Positions 60,608 through 64,000 of a stretch of DNA of 64,000 nt are shown piece after piece. Origin of the DNA: Chrysomallon squamiferum. Taxonomy: Eukaryota > Mollusca > Gastropoda > Neomphalida > Peltospiridae. A model generated the notes under the pieces. The model saw only the letters and a list, made by a program, of their open reading frames with translations. It was not told the DNA's origin and did not search any database. Numbering within the stretch: the stretch's first letter is position 1; every line of letters begins with the position of its first letter. The stretch covers positions 14,251,956 through 14,315,955 of the forward strand of contig CM022671.1 in assembly GCA_012295275.1 (NCBI GenBank), in the 5' to 3' direction. The position numbers and the translations under genes were made by a program.

Positions 60608-63147
60608 TATAAAGTTTAAAATACTGTGTATTACATCATATTTTGGATGTACATACAATATCTGATTTTAATGTAAAATATTTGTTATCCAAGTTTACAT
60701 GATTAAAAACTGATTTGATAAACTTTGTTTCAGAAAGATGTTAGTTACAAAAAAAAAAGGATTATTTAAGAAAAATGAAATTGACCTATTACTTCCAGCT
60801 AAAACATTTCCTGTAACTACAATTTACAACTGATGATAAAAACGTACTTTAGATACCTTTACCCAGATCATTGACATTCTGAGCTTTACAGAAAAATATC
60901 CATGGCATTTTCTTCATATACATTGTACACATTTTGAATATTTTGAACATGCTATACATATATCTGATGCCTAAAATAACAGAGCTACTTGGAGAAGAAT
61001 TGCCAGTATTAGAGATAATAAAGATTGTTGGTTTGTTACTGGTTTTGACCAACCGATGTGGTGCATAGGAGCACTGGATATTCTAAGAAAAGAATGAATG
61101 TTTCATATTTTGGATTTATTATTTTATATTCAAAATACAAAAATGGTCTCTAGCAATGCATCCTAGAAAAGTAGCTTTAAACATAAATATTTGATTACCA
61201 ATAATGATGATTACAAACAAAACAACAATTGGTAAATAACCAATTTTTATTACGTGTTGTTAATTATCCGTACAGACTAAGTACGACTGTTACTGAAGTA
61301 CTTAGACATTCACTGAAGTCGGAAGATATTTACAATATTAAAAATCACAACACAGACATACTGAAACATCTATTATCACAGCATACAAGAACAATACAGT
61401 TACAGAAGGATCTTGTTTTAATATGCTCTACAATAAAAATTGTAGATCCCGTCTCTCTCTAATTGATATTTTCCTTTAGAAAAACATTTTCTCAGAAATG
61501 TATTGCTACTGTTTTACTGAAATCATCAATCATTTACTCTCCCTTAGTTCAAACAAATCTACATTTAAACAAATTTCTAAATTATAAGACCTTTAAAAAA
61601 ATAAATGAATTGTCAGTTTTAATTTTCACTTTTGATGTTATCTGAATATTTAAACAATTTACGTTGTTAATAATTACCATAATCCTATGGTTTCAAATAT
61701 AAACCCTTATATACATTACCTAAACAAAAAAGTTTCTGAGAACCAGTGAAAAGTGCTTTTAAAAAAGCCTATTAACAATTCTGAGAGAAAAAAATGCACG
61801 CAAATTATGTTATCAAGATACACCTTAGGTTCAGTGTTAATCATCACACACAGCATTAACACCCATACATTTTGAGAACACAAACGACAGCTATTAATTC
61901 ACGTATTCCTGATAATCAAAATATAAAATGTATTAGCATACCAGTATTTACAAAACCCTCAAAAACAAAAACTCTTTCCTAATAAATACAAACCTGTAAT
62001 TAAAACAAATCCCACTTACTCCCACTAAAAGGAAACGTTGATGGGGAAAAACAAGACAGAATGAAAAAAACTGAAAACATACTTCTAAAAACTCTTTTGT
62101 GAGTAACTGTTAAGTGATACTGAAAAAAGAAAAAGTGGCAAAACTTTATGTAGAGCAGATCAGTGGTAGTTACTATCTATAACAGACAAAAAGAAATGGA
62201 AAGTGGATCCAATTATAAATAAAATGGCAATATACTGCTTAAAAAATTCATTACCCCTGTAATAAATAAATCTTTCAATTCATTTTTTTTTTTTTTTTCC
62301 TTTTGTTAAACATACAAAAATGACAGAAACTGATTAAAATGTAAACTATTAATTAACTGTCCCTGGAGACAAATTTAAAGTTTAATACAATTATCTCAAA
62401 ATCTGAGAGAAAATTATTTTTCAGGATCCAGATGACCATTTTTTAATTAATACATCTTCCTAATGAATTTCATGAAAATATTAATAAAGAAAAGCAAAGG
62501 CAGACTTAACACTTCCGTCAAGCAAAACTCTTTTCCCTGAGAGCCGGTATGTTTTAGTGAAGTGAATGCTTTTTAGATTAAAGCTAGAAAAATTAGCAAT
62601 ATAAATGAAATAATGACAATGGAACAAAAATAATGTTTTTCTGGATACTGGGCATCTCCCCTCCTGCAGGGACAGAAACTTCTTTTTATTACTTTGATGA
62701 GATCACTGATGTGTGAAACATTTCATCTGCTCGAACGACTTTAGTCCTTATCTTTCCATGTAACAGTTTTTGTCCACACAACACATCTGTCACAACAGAT
62801 GAAATCTGTGTTTTAACAACTTTATTAAACTGTCAGTTTTTGATAATCAACAGTTCATTTTGCCTGCCTATTTATTTTGTAATGATAACTTTCTTAATAA
62901 TAATTACAACAATCTGTGAATATGCGTTTTCTCACAATTTCATTTACCAGTCATAGATTCCTAAATTAAACTGAATTTAAATAAATGTGAAATTTGGACA
63001 CTGTGAGTTTTTTGCATAACAAAATTCTGCAAAATGAAATTCTACAGCATTACTACAACAATGTATTACTAGAATTATAAATTATTTTGATAACTGCACC
63101 ATCACAGTAGAAAATTCACAGTTCAGAATTTATTTTTTACGATGAAG
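60608..63147. other. Noncoding: CUSTOS 3' UTR and 3' flank of the minus-strand gene
   Basis: No exon-like sequence was recognised. AATAAA strings on + (for example near 61016) and on - could be poly(A) signals. Short ORFs at 61229-61645 (+) and 60849-61052 (-) have no family features. A poly(T) run lies at 62284-62298. Confidence 0.4.
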
Positions 63148-63826
63148 TCACGCCGTCATTTGTGCCTGTGACAAAAGAAAAATAGGATTAATTAGTACAA
63201 ATTCCTATAAAATCCAAGCTGTTTTAAGACATCTGTCAGTTATGTATTTGTAACCGAAATATGTAAATTATTACAATAATGTTAAATATACTCTGCAGTA
63301 TCTGGTTCATCACAGTGAACATTAGTTGAAAAGACTTGGTACTAAGGTTTTAATTTTTATACAAATAATAAAATTAATTATGCATGTAAAATGTATCCAG
63401 AAACTCTTGTTTGTGTGTGTTTTTCTGTTTATTAAGTGGTACCTTATGGTTATGAGAACAGAGGTACCAAAACCATTTCAATGTCAGTCATTCATAATTA
63501 CATTCTGGTACTGTTGATCTTGCTCTCCCTTTAGTTTTAGTCATCCTTGGGTGAACTCTTCACCATTTCAAGAAATACAGATGTACAGTATTACTGCCAA
63601 AAAACACTACTCTTTTTTTTTTGCAATGCTGACAAAACAAATTACATTTAAAAAAAAACAACCCAGAAATAACATATAAATTCACCTTCTCTGCTGGAAC
63701 ATACTGAACTAGTTTTGACTTGGCTGGTCTGCCTTTGACAATGGCGTAGCAGAACAACATGATGACCATCATAAAGAGAAAATAGCTGGTGTGCAGGAGG
63801 TGCAGATTGATCACTGATTTTTCATG
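63148..63826 (-). CDS. Last two coding exons of an unrecognised membrane protein (partial, 5' end outside window)
   Basis: Exon 63826-63686 (141 nt, phase 0 both ends) has acceptor ttgaag and donor aag|gtgaat. It encodes a transmembrane segment, LLHTSYFLFMMVIMLFCYAI, followed by a basic tail VKGRPAKSKLVQYVPAEK. The next acceptor gtcacag lets exon 63165-63148 add AQMTA and a TGA stop, with AATAAA just beyond it on this strand. The rest of the gene lies past 64,000. I do not recognise the family; topology suggests a C-terminal membrane helix with a cytosolic basic tail. Confidence 0.55.
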
Positions 63827-63937
63827 CTTCAAGAAATAAAAGTGAAAAACAAAATATTAATTTTGCTGTAAATTGTAAGTTTTATAAAAAATATATTTCT
63901 GAATTTTTGTTTTTCACATTTTCAGACATAACAAATA

Positions 63938-64000
63938 CAGTGGTACCTTGACTTACAAGTTTAATTCGTTCTGTGACCAAGCTCATATCTCAATTTACTC
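63938..64000 (+). mobile_element. Terminal part of a Tc1/mariner-type element (cut by window end)
   Basis: CAGTGGTACCTTGACTTACA and the following AGTTTAATTCGTTCTGTGAC, preceded by a TA dinucleotide at 63936-63937, match the terminal inverted repeat style of a widespread mariner-like MITE family (TA target, CAGTGGTACC start). Recognised from memory; the other end lies outside the window. Confidence 0.6.

Overview
The window is metazoan nuclear DNA. Its genes are split into many short exons with GT-AG introns. Introns and intergenic DNA are AT-rich and full of TTA, TTTA, AAT, CA and CT microsatellites. There are no operons or prokaryotic features. Protein content (a T-box factor, MORC2, CUSTOS) and repeat style suggest a spiralian, probably a mollusc, but the sequence alone does not fix the species. 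Most open frames in the window are chance frames in low-complexity DNA; the real coding exons were found by joining splice sites in phase and comparing with remembered protein families.

Region 1 (about 1-27,700, + strand): a T-box transcription factor gene. Eight coding exons (537-572, 2144-2297, 6515-6698, 15958-16225, 22331-22477, 23349-23416, 23939-24000, 26157-26803) join in phase into a 521-residue protein. The complete T-box is at about residues 98-283, split over four exons. Several positions resemble the Tbx6/Tbx16/VegT class more than Tbx2/3 or Tbx4/5. Its introns hold a 1.3-kb minisatellite (30/38-bp units), several GC-richer high-complexity islands that could be enhancers, and a pair of inverted CTCF-like cores.

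Region 2 (about 27,700-37,000): intergenic DNA between the convergent T-box and MORC2 genes. It holds a 100-bp-arm inverted repeat, a 27-bp exact dispersed repeat, a hairpin-rich GC-richer element near 31.85-32.25 kb, a second high-complexity island near 32.5-32.9 kb, and many microsatellites.

Region 3 (37,025-57,709, - strand): a complete MORC2 orthologue. Thirty coding exons join in phase into 1,068 residues: GHKL ATPase with inserted coiled coil, CW zinc finger, charged coiled coil, acidic linker, chromo-like domain and C-terminal coiled coil. Two exons are only 20 and 25 nt.

Region 4 (58,000-60,607, + strand): a CUSTOS-like gene (C12orf43 family), head-to-head with MORC2. Its last five exons are clear; the 5' end is uncertain.

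Region 5 (60,608-64,000): noncoding DNA, the last two exons of an unrecognised membrane-protein gene on the - strand, and the start of a Tc1/mariner-type repeat cut by the window end.
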